A stretch of 64,000 nucleotides of DNA from Vibrio anguillarum (GCF_001989995.2 NZ_JAHGUP010000016.1:26155-90154), one strand, 5' to 3'. Counted from the stretch's first letter, positions 9,332-18,603 are shown. Notes: generated by a model from the letters alone, not told the origin. Made by a program: numbers and translations.

Positions 9332-10614
9332 GAGTGCAGAGCCTGAGAGAGCGAAGCGATCACGTCATCATCTAACTGCCCAGCAGCTTGCAGCAGGCCA
9401 ATCCGCTGCTTCCAATATTGGTACAATCGCCGTTGTAGACTGTTTTTACTGTTAAACAGAGCGTTATGGGCGTCAATCAAATCAGAAGCTTCAGTCATTC
9501 CTGACTCATAAACGGTTTGTTTACTTTTTAAAGCTTGCTCTCTTGAGCGGACTTGTAACTGAGCCATCTCCACTTGTCGCCAATCCAGATGGATTTGGCT
9601 AAAGCCACTTTGAATTTTGCGTTTAATCTCGATATCTACCTTGCGCAGTACTTGCTTGGCGTTTAAGACTTGCAGCGCAGCCTGATCGACCGTGGCGCGC
9701 GTGGAACCATTCAAATCCAACGGAATTTTTAAGCTTAAACCTGCACTGAGATCCCCATCTCGACCCTGATCATTGTCTTGGTAAGAAACACTGCCAGATA
9801 AGGTGGGATAATATTTGGCTTTGGCTGCATCTCGGCCAAATTCAGAAGCGGCGACTTCCTGCTGGGCAGCCAATAACTCAGGGCTGTTATTCTGCGCAAG
9901 CTTTAACCATTCAGTTTCGCTGCTGACTTGCATTGGCGGTTCAATGAGGTCGGTCGTTTTAATTTGGTCAATGTGCTGTGGGTCTTGATTGATGAGCGCG
10001 ATAAGGGCTGACTTTTTCTCTTCTAGAGCGGCTTGCGCACTGAGTATATCGGCTTGCTCATCGACGTGGTTAGCACGCATGTCTTCCAATGCCGTTGATC
10101 GAATTTTTCCTGCTTTGTAGCGCTGCTCGGTAATCTTCAGCAGTTTTGCACCTTCTACGAACTTTTGCTCAGCAAGTTGTAGATCGCCTTGTGCGCTGGC
10201 GAGATCGAGATAGGCATACAGTAATGTTGCAGCCAGCTCATTATGTGCAGTCTTCACTTTTAATTGTGATGCCACATAGCTTGCTTGAGATTGGTCGAGC
10301 TGTGCCCAATTAGCGCTATCCCAAATGGTTTGATTTAATGTGGCACCATAGCCTTTAGTGTTGTTGCCATCGTCATCCCATGAGGTATCCGCGCTGAGGC
10401 TAAAAGAAGGCAGCAAGGCACTTTTGGTACTTCGGACCTCTGTTTCACTGATTTGAGATTGGATCTGTGCTTGTGAATAAGTAGGGTCAAAAGCTTTGGC
10501 GGCTTGCCAAGCTTGTTCAATAGTGATGGCGTGAGCTGAAAAAGTCACCGCGCCACAGAACGTCATTAGCGCGGCTGCTAGCGCATTACGTTGAAAAGGG
10601 CGCTTAGTGGTCAT
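9328..10614 (-). CDS. TolC-like outer membrane efflux channel
   Basis: A 428-residue outer membrane factor. A signal peptide ends near AHA (residues about 27-29). Two repeats of the TolC/OEP fold follow, rich in heptad-like helices and the family's alanine/glutamine-rich coiled-coil character (for example KVEIKRKIQSGFSQIHLDWRQ region). It should form the trimeric tunnel of this efflux system, so the system does not depend on the general TolC. It overlaps the adaptor gene by 11 bp and the first permease gene by 4 bp, consistent with one operon. Confidence 0.87.
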   Translation of the reverse strand: MTTKRPFQRNALAAALMTFCGAVTFSAHAITIEQAWQAAKAFDPTYSQAQIQSQISETEVRSTKSALLPSFSLSADTSWDDDGNNTKGYGATLNQTIWDSANWAQLDQSQASYVASQLKVKTAHNELAATLLYAYLDLASAQGDLQLAEQKFVEGAKLLKITEQRYKAGKIRSTALEDMRANHVDEQADILSAQAALEEKKSALIALINQDPQHIDQIKTTDLIEPPMQVSSETEWLKLAQNNSPELLAAQQEVAASEFGRDAAKAKYYPTLSGSVSYQDNDQGRDGDLSAGLSLKIPLDLNGSTRATVDQAALQVLNAKQVLRKVDIEIKRKIQSGFSQIHLDWRQVEMAQLQVRSREQALKSKQTVYESGMTEASDLIDAHNALFNSKNSLQRRLYQYWKQRIGLLQAAGQLDDDVIASLSQALHS

Positions 10615-11737
10615 CTTTGCCTCCGAATAAACTGTTGTCGATGATCACATCCTCCGCTGATAAACCCGCAATCACTTCCACATTAATGCCATCGGACAAA
10701 CCTAAGGTTACGGCGCGCACTTGGTAACCTTGTTCTGACTGATCTGGGATCAAGACTTCAGGTTTTTCACCGCTAAATCGTAATGCGCGTTCTGGAATGG
10801 TGATGACGTTTTCCACGCTCTTTAATGTGATCTGTGCGGTAGCAGAAAAGCCCGAGCGAATCACCATATTGTCAGGAAAGCGAATCTGGTTAATCTCCAC
10901 TTCAAATCCATTATCAAAGCTAGTCGTTTTAGTATCACTAGGGTTATTCAACTTATCAGATTGAACCGCAACTTTGCTTAATACGCCGCTGATTTCTGCT
11001 TCTGGATACGGTGCTAACGTTAAGTTGACGGCCATCCCTGCGGCGAGTTGTGCCGCATCATGTTCACTGACACTGCCTTTGAAAATCATGTCATTCATAT
11101 CGGCAATCGACATCATTTCAGTTGCCGCTTGGCTTGAGGCAGTGGAGATGATCGGCTCTCCTACTTCCACTTTTAGGTTTAAAATGGTGCCATCAATGGG
11201 GGCGACGAGTGTGGACGTGAGTTTCGAATCGCCAACCGATGCTTCACCGCTGCGGATCAGCTCAAGGTTCTGCCTTTTTTGTTGCACTTCGGCTTGTTTT
11301 GATTTCAGCTCTGATTTTGCTTGGATTAGCTCACCGTAGTTTTCCGGCACAATCTTTTGTTCAACTAACTGCTGCAAGTTTGCCAGCGTCTGTTTGGCGG
11401 AATCTAAGCTCGCCTCACTTTGCATTAAGGCAGTGGTTGCGTCGGTTAACGCTTGCGGTGTTGGATTTGGACGCACTTTGATCAAAGGCGTGCCCAAGGT
11501 AACTTGTTCACCGACCCGATGATAAATTTCACCGACAATCCCCTCAATTTGCGATTTTATAGATACCGAGTGAGCTGGCACGATTTGGCCAACAGCGATT
11601 GCCTGTTTGGCAATATTTCCCTGTTCGACCGTCAGAGTGGGGAAAGCCGAGAGAGATTCATTGCTATTGGTAGTTAGGTAATAGCCCCCGCTGATTAAGG
11701 CGGCGCTAATTACCGCGATGGCCCAACGCTTTTTCAT
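10604..11737 (-). CDS. HlyD/MacA-type periplasmic adaptor (membrane fusion protein)
   Basis: First gene of the efflux operon, 377 residues. It has an N-terminal signal anchor (KKRWAIAVISAALISGGYYL), a lipoyl/barrel-sandwich domain, a coiled-coil hairpin (about 90-160) and beta-barrel domains, the usual MacA/HlyD order. It bridges the inner-membrane permeases and the TolC-like channel. I start it at the ATG at 11737, which has a GGA element 6-9 bases upstream; an ATG four codons earlier (11749) lacks a ribosome-binding site. There is about 225 bp upstream for a promoter. Confidence 0.87.
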   Translation of the reverse strand: MKKRWAIAVISAALISGGYYLTTNSNESLSAFPTLTVEQGNIAKQAIAVGQIVPAHSVSIKSQIEGIVGEIYHRVGEQVTLGTPLIKVRPNPTPQALTDATTALMQSEASLDSAKQTLANLQQLVEQKIVPENYGELIQAKSELKSKQAEVQQKRQNLELIRSGEASVGDSKLTSTLVAPIDGTILNLKVEVGEPIISTASSQAATEMMSIADMNDMIFKGSVSEHDAAQLAAGMAVNLTLAPYPEAEISGVLSKVAVQSDKLNNPSDTKTTSFDNGFEVEINQIRFPDNMVIRSGFSATAQITLKSVENVITIPERALRFSGEKPEVLIPDQSEQGYQVRAVTLGLSDGINVEVIAGLSAEDVIIDNSLFGGKDDH

Positions 11738-11903
11738 GAACAATTCCATATCAAGGAGAAAATAAACAATGGTGGTATGACTTGAGTGTCATCAGAAGGT
11801 TCCTTCATGCTATAGAAGTAGCGCATAAAAAACCTGTATTGATTTGTCATGATAATGTCAGCTAGAAATAGCAAACAGCATGCAGTTGTCTGTTCTGATG
11901 AAA

Positions 11904-11924
11904 AGGGCGATCATTGACCGCCCT
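11904..11924 (-). terminator. Rho-independent terminator of ylqF
   Basis: Read on the minus strand, a 6-bp GC-rich stem (11919-11924 with 11904-11909) is followed by TTTT. It lies 50 bp past the stop of the YlqF GTPase gene. Confidence 0.7.
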
Positions 11925-11974
11925 GATGGTAATAGTAGAAATGAGGTGTAGCGTAGAAGGGATCCGAGAGGAAT

Positions 11975-12919
11975 TTAGCGCTTATTACGCAAATAACGTT
12001 TACGACGCTCTACTTTTTTGGCTGCTTTTTCCTCGGCTTCTCTAGCCGTTCGTTCTTCCACTTCCACTAACTCTTTGGTGATCATTTCAGGGCGTTCAAG
12101 AGTAATTTGGCCGAGAATACCTTGGCGCAATTCATGCAGTAGGATCTCCGAAGCTTTGTGCAGATCAATACGGCCACCGGGGCGCAGAGCACCACGTTTG
12201 CGGCCAATTTCTTCCATCCATTCCACATCAGATTGAGGTAGCTCATCGATTTGATAACGCTCTTGCAAACGCTCAGGATAAGCTTGCGCTAAATACTCAA
12301 CAGTATAAAAGGCTACATCCTCATATTCCATTGCAGTATCTTTTACTGCCCCCGTTGCGGCTAGGCGAAAACCACTGTGCGGGTTTTCCACTTTAGGCCA
12401 TAAAATTCCCGGAGTATCGGACAGCACAATGCCATTTTGCAAATTGATACGTTGTTGGCGGCGAGTAACGGCGGGTTGGTTACCTGTTTGAGCCACAGCG
12501 CGACCGGCTAACGTATTGATGATGGTTGATTTACCGACGTTCGGGATACCCATGATCATGGTGCGAATATTTTTCCCCACTTCTTCACGATGTGGTGCCA
12601 ACTTACGGCAAAGCTCCATGATTTTATGCACTTCTTGAGGGTTAGACGTGGTTACCGCCATTGCTTTCACCCCTTGTTCTTTCTCAAAATGGTCGATCCA
12701 CAATTGCGTCATTTCAGGGTCTGCTAGGTCACGTTTATTGAGTACCTTCACACACGGTTTATTACCACGCAAATGGGAGATAAGTGGATTCTCGCTGCTA
12801 AACGGGATACGAGCGTCCAACACTTCGATAATCACATCAACTTGCGGAATGACCTCTTCGATCTCCTTACGTGCTTTATGCATGTGTCCCGGAAACCATT
12901 GAATTGTGTTGTTAACCAT
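11975..12919 (-). CDS. ylqF: Circularly permuted GTPase YlqF/RbgA
   Basis: A 314-residue GTPase with motifs in permuted order: G4 NKRD (61-64), then G1 GIPNVGKS (124-131), then G3 SDTPG, the diagnostic arrangement of the YlqF/YawG family. It begins TIQWFPGHMHKAR, a family signature. In Bacillus the homologue RbgA acts late in 50S ribosomal subunit assembly; the proteobacterial role is less defined. The C-terminus (about 290-314) is highly basic, KKVERRKRYLRNKR, suiting RNA contact. It is a single gene with its own terminator. Confidence 0.9.
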   Translation of the reverse strand: MVNNTIQWFPGHMHKARKEIEEVIPQVDVIIEVLDARIPFSSENPLISHLRGNKPCVKVLNKRDLADPEMTQLWIDHFEKEQGVKAMAVTTSNPQEVHKIMELCRKLAPHREEVGKNIRTMIMGIPNVGKSTIINTLAGRAVAQTGNQPAVTRRQQRINLQNGIVLSDTPGILWPKVENPHSGFRLAATGAVKDTAMEYEDVAFYTVEYLAQAYPERLQERYQIDELPQSDVEWMEEIGRKRGALRPGGRIDLHKASEILLHELRQGILGQITLERPEMITKELVEVEERTAREAEEKAAKKVERRKRYLRNKR

Positions 12920-13350
12920 TTGAAAACTGCCTTTTAATGTAAAAATTCTGCTGGTGGAGGAAGAGAGTTTTTATTGATGTTTATGAGAATCATCAACAAG
13001 GTTTACTGATAACCACCGCAGTTTTAGATGTGATGATGTTAACATTTAATTGGCGAGGCTGGAATCTAAGCTGTGCGGTGAACTTTACGTGTTCTGTCAA
13101 TGATGAGATGGCTTAGGATTGACGACGCTTGTGCAGTTACATCTCTTGTCGGTGAGAGAGCACTGAACCGAGCAAAAATTCGGTCAGATCGTGCTTGGTT
13201 AAGCAAGTTTTTGCCCAGCGGAGCAATTTATTGCTCAAGTAGTCAAAAGCAAAAGTTAACCTATTGAAATATAATAATTTAACACTGGCATTGCTTTTGC
13301 TTAGTGAGTCATTACATTATGCGATGCGATTCACGAAAAAGGACCAAACC
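12920..13350. other. Intergenic promoter region before the T6SS module
   Basis: A 431-bp divergent gap. It contains a short hairpin (GAGCAA 13221-13226 with TTGCTC 13231-13236) and a plausible sigma-70 promoter (TTGCTT 13291-13296, 18-base spacing, CATTAT 13315-13320) ahead of the small ORF at 13351. No hcp, vgrG or PAAR gene remnant could be recognised. Confidence 0.4.
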
Positions 13351-13455
13351 ATGCCAGCCGCTCTTCGAACCATTTCTTACCAAGCGTTATTAAACGCAGA
13401 GCAAGCCCATATGCCAGCCGTAAGATTATGCTCTACGCAGGGGAAACCGTCATGA
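13351..13455 (+). CDS. Small ORF translationally coupled to the T6SS adaptor gene
   Basis: A 34-residue frame starting MPAALRTISYQALL. It has a clear AAGGA ribosome-binding site 7 bases before its ATG, and its TGA stop overlaps the ATG of the DUF4123 gene (ATGA at 13452-13455). Either it is a real micro-protein of the module or a leader peptide that couples translation. I recognise no homologue. The frame is open further upstream to a TTG at 13264, but without a ribosome-binding site there. Confidence 0.45.
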   Translation: MPAALRTISYQALLNAEQAHMPAVRLCSTQGKPS

Positions 13456-14270
13456 TCCTGTCTTGGTTTCAACAGCAGCAAAACCATCGCTATTGGTTAG
13501 TTGATCGCAAGCTTCATAAGCAGGCCTTACAGCAAAATGGGGGCTTTGGATTTGAAGAAGCCGTGCCTCTGTTTTATGGTGCAATGTTTACTGAGGTGAT
13601 GGCACTCTCACCATGGTTAATCCCTGTGTCTGAATCGGTATTGTCGCTCCCTGAAGCGTTACTTGAACAGGGTATTGGGCTGTCAAGCCATGCCGTGGGC
13701 GATGAAGTGTTGCAGCATCTTCGCAGTTTATTAATTGCCGGATTAGAAGGCGAGGAAGTGATGTTTCGCTTTTACGATAGGTCGGTCATTATTGCTATGT
13801 TAGCGCGAATGGACCAATCAGAAGTGAACCAGTTTTCGGGTAATATCAATCAATTGGCTGCATTAGATAATGGTGGCCAAGGCCACTTAGTCACGTTTGA
13901 CAACACCTCGCACGCGCCATTTAATGCTCAGCAAGGCTCTTGGTGGGTAATAAAAGCGCATCATCTTGATAAACAAGAGAACTTACCTTTGTTAAAAGCT
14001 AACCTTGAATCTTGGTTATGGCAGCATTTCCCCAAGGCAATGGACCAGCACTTAACCCAAGGGCGTGATATCGCTTCCATGCTCACACCGTTTCTCTCTG
14101 CTGCTGAACAAACCTTAACGTATCGTGTGATGAGCGCGGCCATCGCGGCGATCATGGGCAACGAATACTTGGCTCAGCCTAGCATGATAGAACTGATCAA
14201 AGACAATCAAAATGAAGAGATTAAATACGCTCTGCATGCCTTAAGTCGCCAATTACAACATGAGGGATAA
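13452..14270 (+). CDS. DUF4123 type VI secretion effector adaptor (Tap/Tec-like)
   Basis: A 272-residue cytoplasmic protein. The N-terminal half fits DUF4123: YWLVDRKLHKQAL, then LFYGAMFTEVMALSPWLIPV, the phrase pattern typical of the family (alpha/beta domain with a P-W-L element). DUF4123 proteins load a specific effector onto its VgrG spike and are not themselves secreted. The gene sits 2 bp before the lipase effector, as tap-1 sits before tseL in V. cholerae. The ATG at 13452 is chosen because the small ORF stops there (ATGA) and the homologous part begins directly after; a frame-internal ATG at 13428 lies within the small ORF. Confidence 0.78.
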   Translation: MILSWFQQQQNHRYWLVDRKLHKQALQQNGGFGFEEAVPLFYGAMFTEVMALSPWLIPVSESVLSLPEALLEQGIGLSSHAVGDEVLQHLRSLLIAGLEGEEVMFRFYDRSVIIAMLARMDQSEVNQFSGNINQLAALDNGGQGHLVTFDNTSHAPFNAQQGSWWVIKAHHLDKQENLPLLKANLESWLWQHFPKAMDQHLTQGRDIASMLTPFLSAAEQTLTYRVMSAAIAAIMGNEYLAQPSMIELIKDNQNEEIKYALHALSRQLQHEG

Positions 14271-14272
14271 TC

Positions 14273-16309
14273 ATGGATTCATTTAACCATTGCGTGCAGT
14301 GCAACCCCGAGAAAAACTGGTTGGAACTGGAGTTCATGAGTGAAAACGATGAACCGATTGATGGCCTTGCCGTCACCATTACGAACAAAATTACCTCCAA
14401 CACACACACGCAAACCACCAGCGCTGGTAAAGTATTATTTGCAAATATTGCCGCAGGTGAATGGCGCGCTTCCGTCAGCCAAGCCTCTTTGTTAAGCGAA
14501 GTCGAAAAGTACGCCAGCCGTAAAGAAGGGCAAGAGTCGCCAGTGAAAATCCGTGCATCGGCAGAGCTGGATGCTGCTGAGAAAAACCCGAAACGGTATC
14601 ACAGCACTACCATCGGTGATTTTTGGGATGAAGCCCCGCAAGATGAGTTTTTACAAGAGCATCATAAAGGGATAGATACCAATACCTCTGCGGAAAAAGC
14701 AGGGTTCAGCCTTAGCCACAACCAAAGTTACGTTTTTGAAATCAAAGCACTGCGCAGTTATATGCCAGTAATTATTGATACCGATGAATTTAGTTTGGTG
14801 AATAGTTATACCTTTGCGTTGTTGTCACAGCTGGCTTATGCGAGTGATGAATTTGGTATTCCTGATGGTGAAAATCCAAGCTTAGAAGATGGAGGAATTG
14901 ATTTCATTATCAAGCAGCTAAAGCAAGGTAATAGACCTCAATATTGTGCATCATCGAAAGAGACTTGGCTGTTACGAGAGATACCCTATTCTAAGCATCT
15001 GGAATATAAATTTTATAACGATAAGCTTATTGGTTGTGAAGGATATATTTTAAGTAATAGTGATATAGCTATTATTGGAGTACGTGGAACCCAAACATAT
15101 TTCGGAAATGAAGAAATTGTTAAATTAGCCGATAAAAACACCACAAAACCTGTTAAAATGTTAAATCCTGTAGCCTTTAGAATAATTGAAGGTCTTGATG
15201 GAACCCGAGCCTTTTTACAGTCTCCAGGTTATCAAGATGTCATGTCTGATTTAGATGCATCTCAAATAGCAATACCCGAACTAGATAATGCCTATCTACA
15301 TAAAGGTTTTTATCAATATGCAAAAGGACTATGGATTCCATTATCTGATGATATCCTTAAGTACCACTCAGATAAGAAATTCTACATTTGTGGTCATAGT
15401 TTAGGTGGTGCAGGCGCTCTGATTATCTCAGCTCTAATACAAAAAAACTATAGATCAAATAATTTAAAACTATTTACATATGGTATGCCAAGGACTGGCA
15501 CTCATTCCTTTGTTGCTAAATTTAATAATATTGTCCACTATCGTCATGTTAATAACCATGATTTGGTACCACAAGTTCCATTTAAATGGATGAATACAAA
15601 TTCTAAAAAAGAAAGCAATGTTCCTCTACCATTGGAAATATTAAAAGGTACGTCTCCTTTACTCTATGTGGCCGATTCATTGTTTAATAGAGTTACTGAT
15701 GACGACAATGATAACTATCACCATCATGGCAATTTGGTTCAACTATTAACCTATAGTATTGAAAAACACCAACCAAAAAAGGTAAAGCAAGTGTTGCTTA
15801 CGCCTTACCAAACACATATTAAAAGCATGACGTTTGCGATTGATAAGCAAGATGACTCATTTATTTTAGCTGACTCACTGCGCAAAGAACATGTTGATAT
15901 TAATGGTTATGCTAGCACCATTATCGATTCAGGGTTAGATCATATGATGTCAGAATATATACCAAACTTAAAAGCACAGCTTAATATATTATTGAACGAT
16001 TATTTATCTAACACATATAAAGAAGCAAGTGACGAGTTAGAGTATACGGAAGCTCATCTTACAAAGGCTTATCACCAGATTTCACATGAACTTGCTGCTA
16101 GTCTGAGTATTCCATATCATGTTGGAGAAGCGAAAAGACTCAATTTAAGACTGGAGCAAGGTATTACGAATACAATTATTTTAAACTTGCAACGGACGAA
16201 GAAAGAACTAAATTCGTTAATAAATAATCCTTCACAATTGTCAAGGGAATCATTATTGTTTGGTGATAAAAATGATATAAGTACCACTATCAAGGAACAG
16301 TTACAATGA
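14273..16309 (+). CDS. T6SS class 3 lipase effector (TseL-like)
   Basis: A 678-residue protein with an alpha/beta-hydrolase lipase domain. The nucleophile elbow GHSLGG is at 374-379 (Ser376); the class 3 phrase FTYGMPRTGTHSF follows at 401, then HVNNHDLVPQVPF with a likely acid D430 and a likely catalytic His among H483-H485. There is no signal peptide, as expected for a T6SS substrate. Residues 1-100 look like a beta-sandwich recruitment domain (LAVTITNKITSN...). In V. cholerae TseL, an effector of this architecture, degrades phospholipids of target cells. Base composition drops sharply near 14,960, so the toxin part is AT-rich compared with the N-terminal part. The C-terminal 130 residues are helical and of unknown role. 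Confidence 0.82.
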   Translation: MDSFNHCVQCNPEKNWLELEFMSENDEPIDGLAVTITNKITSNTHTQTTSAGKVLFANIAAGEWRASVSQASLLSEVEKYASRKEGQESPVKIRASAELDAAEKNPKRYHSTTIGDFWDEAPQDEFLQEHHKGIDTNTSAEKAGFSLSHNQSYVFEIKALRSYMPVIIDTDEFSLVNSYTFALLSQLAYASDEFGIPDGENPSLEDGGIDFIIKQLKQGNRPQYCASSKETWLLREIPYSKHLEYKFYNDKLIGCEGYILSNSDIAIIGVRGTQTYFGNEEIVKLADKNTTKPVKMLNPVAFRIIEGLDGTRAFLQSPGYQDVMSDLDASQIAIPELDNAYLHKGFYQYAKGLWIPLSDDILKYHSDKKFYICGHSLGGAGALIISALIQKNYRSNNLKLFTYGMPRTGTHSFVAKFNNIVHYRHVNNHDLVPQVPFKWMNTNSKKESNVPLPLEILKGTSPLLYVADSLFNRVTDDDNDNYHHHGNLVQLLTYSIEKHQPKKVKQVLLTPYQTHIKSMTFAIDKQDDSFILADSLRKEHVDINGYASTIIDSGLDHMMSEYIPNLKAQLNILLNDYLSNTYKEASDELEYTEAHLTKAYHQISHELAASLSIPYHVGEAKRLNLRLEQGITNTIILNLQRTKKELNSLINNPSQLSRESLLFGDKNDISTTIKEQLQ

Positions 16310-17022
16310 AGACTGGATTTAAAGTTATCTTTGCAGTTATTGGGTTTTTCATAGTTATGTTTTACGTGGTTTATCCGCTAGCGGAATGGTATGAAAGTCG
16401 TCAGCCACCGTTTGGATCCTCTTCAGAAGATCAATATATTGTGATTCGAGGGAAAAAACCGATAGATGCAGATATAACCGCTTATGGTACATTTTTTGGC
16501 GGTGGTGAAACATGTAAATCATTTTCTTGGAGTGCCTCGGATGGTAAGAAAAGGAAAGGTGGAAAAGCAGATATATTATTTGAACATAACTTTTCGGAAA
16601 GTAATGATAGCTATGAGATAAGGCTTCCTTTTCATAATTTTATCTCTTCTGGTTGTGATATGAAATTACACCAAATAGAAGTCGAAGCAAAAAATGATTT
16701 TGACCAAGTTGGCTTTGCTAAATTGCGTCTTTATAAGACTAATAAAAATAACGAAAAGCCTTTATCATTTAGTACTTTTATCGAGGCAAAAAATTGTGAG
16801 CCATATTACTCTGAAAAGTTCAATCGATGGACAAATGGCTTTGGTTGTTATTACTACATTGATGGTAAGAAAAAAAGCCAAGATCAAGAATTCAACGCCT
16901 ACACCGTCTACTACGATTTCTCGAAATTTAATAACGACACTGTGATTCATTACGATATTTTAGCCGGTGAGAATTACCGCTCTGAGCCGTTAGTGCAAGA
17001 ACAAGTCGCTGTAGAGCAATAA
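16306..17022 (+). CDS. Probable membrane-anchored immunity protein for the lipase effector
   Basis: A 238-residue protein with one N-terminal membrane helix (about 7-27, VIFAVIGFFIVMFYVVYPL) and a periplasmic domain with several cysteines (for example C78, C116) that may form disulfides. Its start overlaps the lipase stop (ATGA, 16306-16309). Position, topology and AT-rich composition match the immunity partners of periplasm-acting phospholipase effectors such as TsiV1. The protein itself has no motif I recognise, so the function is inferred from context. Confidence 0.68.
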   Translation: MKTGFKVIFAVIGFFIVMFYVVYPLAEWYESRQPPFGSSSEDQYIVIRGKKPIDADITAYGTFFGGGETCKSFSWSASDGKKRKGGKADILFEHNFSESNDSYEIRLPFHNFISSGCDMKLHQIEVEAKNDFDQVGFAKLRLYKTNKNNEKPLSFSTFIEAKNCEPYYSEKFNRWTNGFGCYYYIDGKKKSQDQEFNAYTVYYDFSKFNNDTVIHYDILAGENYRSEPLVQEQVAVEQ

Positions 17023-17367
17023 TTAGGCATAATGAATGTATTCAATGATCACTTGATTACCTTCTATAGAAACATGCTGGATATCACCATCAACACTTAT
17101 TCGGTTTTTTAAACAGATCGCTTTTACCTCGCTGGTGGCGGTCTGTTTCAAACTCGGTAGTACCCTGTGAGGCTCAATATGTAGATGACGACAGAATTGA
17201 CTGATAAACGTCATCGATAAAGAGCTATCCCCTCGTAAAAGATGTGAGAACTCAAGTTGAGTAAGGTTAAGTCGCTTAGCCATCTCCATCTGAGTCAAAT
17301 GCATTTTAGCCTTTTGTGACATCCATACATTGTATAAGGCTTGGCGATCCTCTTCGCTAAACACCAT
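17023..17367 (-). CDS. Small XRE-type helix-turn-helix regulator
   Basis: A 114-residue protein with a Cro/C1-type helix-turn-helix: MHLTQMEMAKRLNLTQLEFSHLLRGDSSLSM near residues 22-52, followed by a short C-terminal beta-rich tail. The ATG at 17367 has an AGAGGA ribosome-binding site; the frame opens 17 codons earlier without one. It is convergent with the immunity gene, their stop codons abutting at 17022/17023. It may regulate the effector module or the neighbouring sorbitol locus; the sequence does not tell. Confidence 0.7.
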   Translation of the reverse strand: MVFSEEDRQALYNVWMSQKAKMHLTQMEMAKRLNLTQLEFSHLLRGDSSLSMTFISQFCRHLHIEPHRVLPSLKQTATSEVKAICLKNRISVDGDIQHVSIEGNQVIIEYIHYA

Positions 17368-18041
17368 AGCCCATCCTCTTTTTGTTATCACCTTTATTGG
17401 TGGTGTGCAGAGTGACAAAAACGAGTTGAGGTAGTGTCAATGAGAGGTTAAGGCCAGTTTAAATTTTTAATCAATTTCCCTACCAAAACTCTTTCCTGCT
17501 CTCGGGTTCTTCCTATTTGATATCGAGCCACCGTATCAAAAAATGTAAAGCGTGATTCAGTAGCGCTTACAGCCTGCTTTATGGGCTTTTATACTGAAAG
17601 CAGGTTTGTAATATTCCTGTTGTTTCTTTTGGTTTAAAAATTAGTGCGTGGCTCTGATTAAACTGCTTTAAGGATTGTCTGTAGTTATTTTAATCATGAT
17701 ACTGATGAGTCGTGGCTTTTTTACGGTCAGACAATACCTGTCGAATGCGGCCTAATAAAAGCTTGTTTTATTTAATATGCATTAAATACATGCAGTTATG
17801 TTTGGCTTGGGTTTTGAGGTTATTGATTTGTAGTGTTTAAAGTAGCTCAGGAATGGGTGATGCCTTTTGGTTGTTAATTCGTTTTCATCTCTTGTTATTT
17901 CGTTGTTGTTGTTTTCGTTATGAAAATTATTTCGTGATCATCGTCATTAAAATGAAAGCCAATTCTTTTAATTTGAAATGCAAAGTGGAAGTATAAATAC
18001 GTACTTTGACACTAAGCCAATAACAACAATGAGGTTTGATT
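17368..18041. other. Long regulatory gap upstream of the sorbitol locus
   Basis: A 674-bp AT-rich region without a supported gene. It contains an 8-bp inverted repeat (CCTGCTTT near 17572 with AAAGCAGG near 17597) and, close to srlA, a weak CRP-like sequence (CGTGATCATCGTCATT near 17933). The size leaves room for an sRNA or a long 5' leader. Confidence 0.35.
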
Positions 18042-18590
18042 ATGGAATGGATAATTCACGGAGCGGAATGGTTTATCGGACTATTTCAAAAAGGAGGAGA
18101 GGTGTTTACGGGGATGGTAACCGGTATTCTACCTTTACTAATTGCACTGCTGGTGGCGATGAATGCGCTTATCCGATTGGTGGGTCAAGAACGAGTGGAG
18201 AAACTGGCACAGAGTAGTGCTGGCAACCCAATCTCTCGCTATTTGATATTGCCAGTTATCGGCACCTTCATTTTCTGTAACCCGATGACATTGAGTCTCG
18301 GTCGTTTTTTACCTGAACGTTATAAACCTTCCTATTACGCGGCGGCTTCATATAGCTGTCACTCGATGAATGGTTTATTTCCGCACATTAACCCTGGTGA
18401 GTTGTTTGTCTATCTAGGTATCGCTAGTGGCCTGACAACGCTCGGTCTGCCGCTTGGACCTCTTGCGGTTAGCTATTTGTTGGTTGGTATGGTGACGAAT
18501 TTCTTCCGTGGGTGGGTCACTGACTTCACTACAACTATGGTTGAACGTCAACAGGGTGTTCAGTTAGAGCGTCAGGTTCACGTAGGTTAA
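18042..18590 (+). CDS. srlA: Glucitol/sorbitol PTS EIIC component, copy 1
   Basis: A 182-residue integral membrane protein of the glucitol PTS (E. coli SrlA is 187). Family phrases include [20 protein letters not shown] at the start, [21 protein letters not shown] and [30 protein letters not shown]. With SrlE it forms the channel that imports sorbitol as sorbitol-6-phosphate. The start at 18042 has GAGG 7 bases upstream. First gene of srlAEBD-M-R, in the same order as E. coli. Confidence 0.95.
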   Translation: MEWIIHGAEWFIGLFQKGGEVFTGMVTGILPLLIALLVAMNALIRLVGQERVEKLAQSSAGNPISRYLILPVIGTFIFCNPMTLSLGRFLPERYKPSYYAAASYSCHSMNGLFPHINPGELFVYLGIASGLTTLGLPLGPLAVSYLLVGMVTNFFRGWVTDFTTTMVERQQGVQLERQVHVG

Positions 18591-18603
18591 TGGGGCAATA
18601 AAA

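Noticed and set aside
13264..13350. Upstream extension of the small ORF to a TTG start
   Set aside because: No ribosome-binding site at the TTG and a good one at the ATG at 13351; the extension overlaps the likely promoter.
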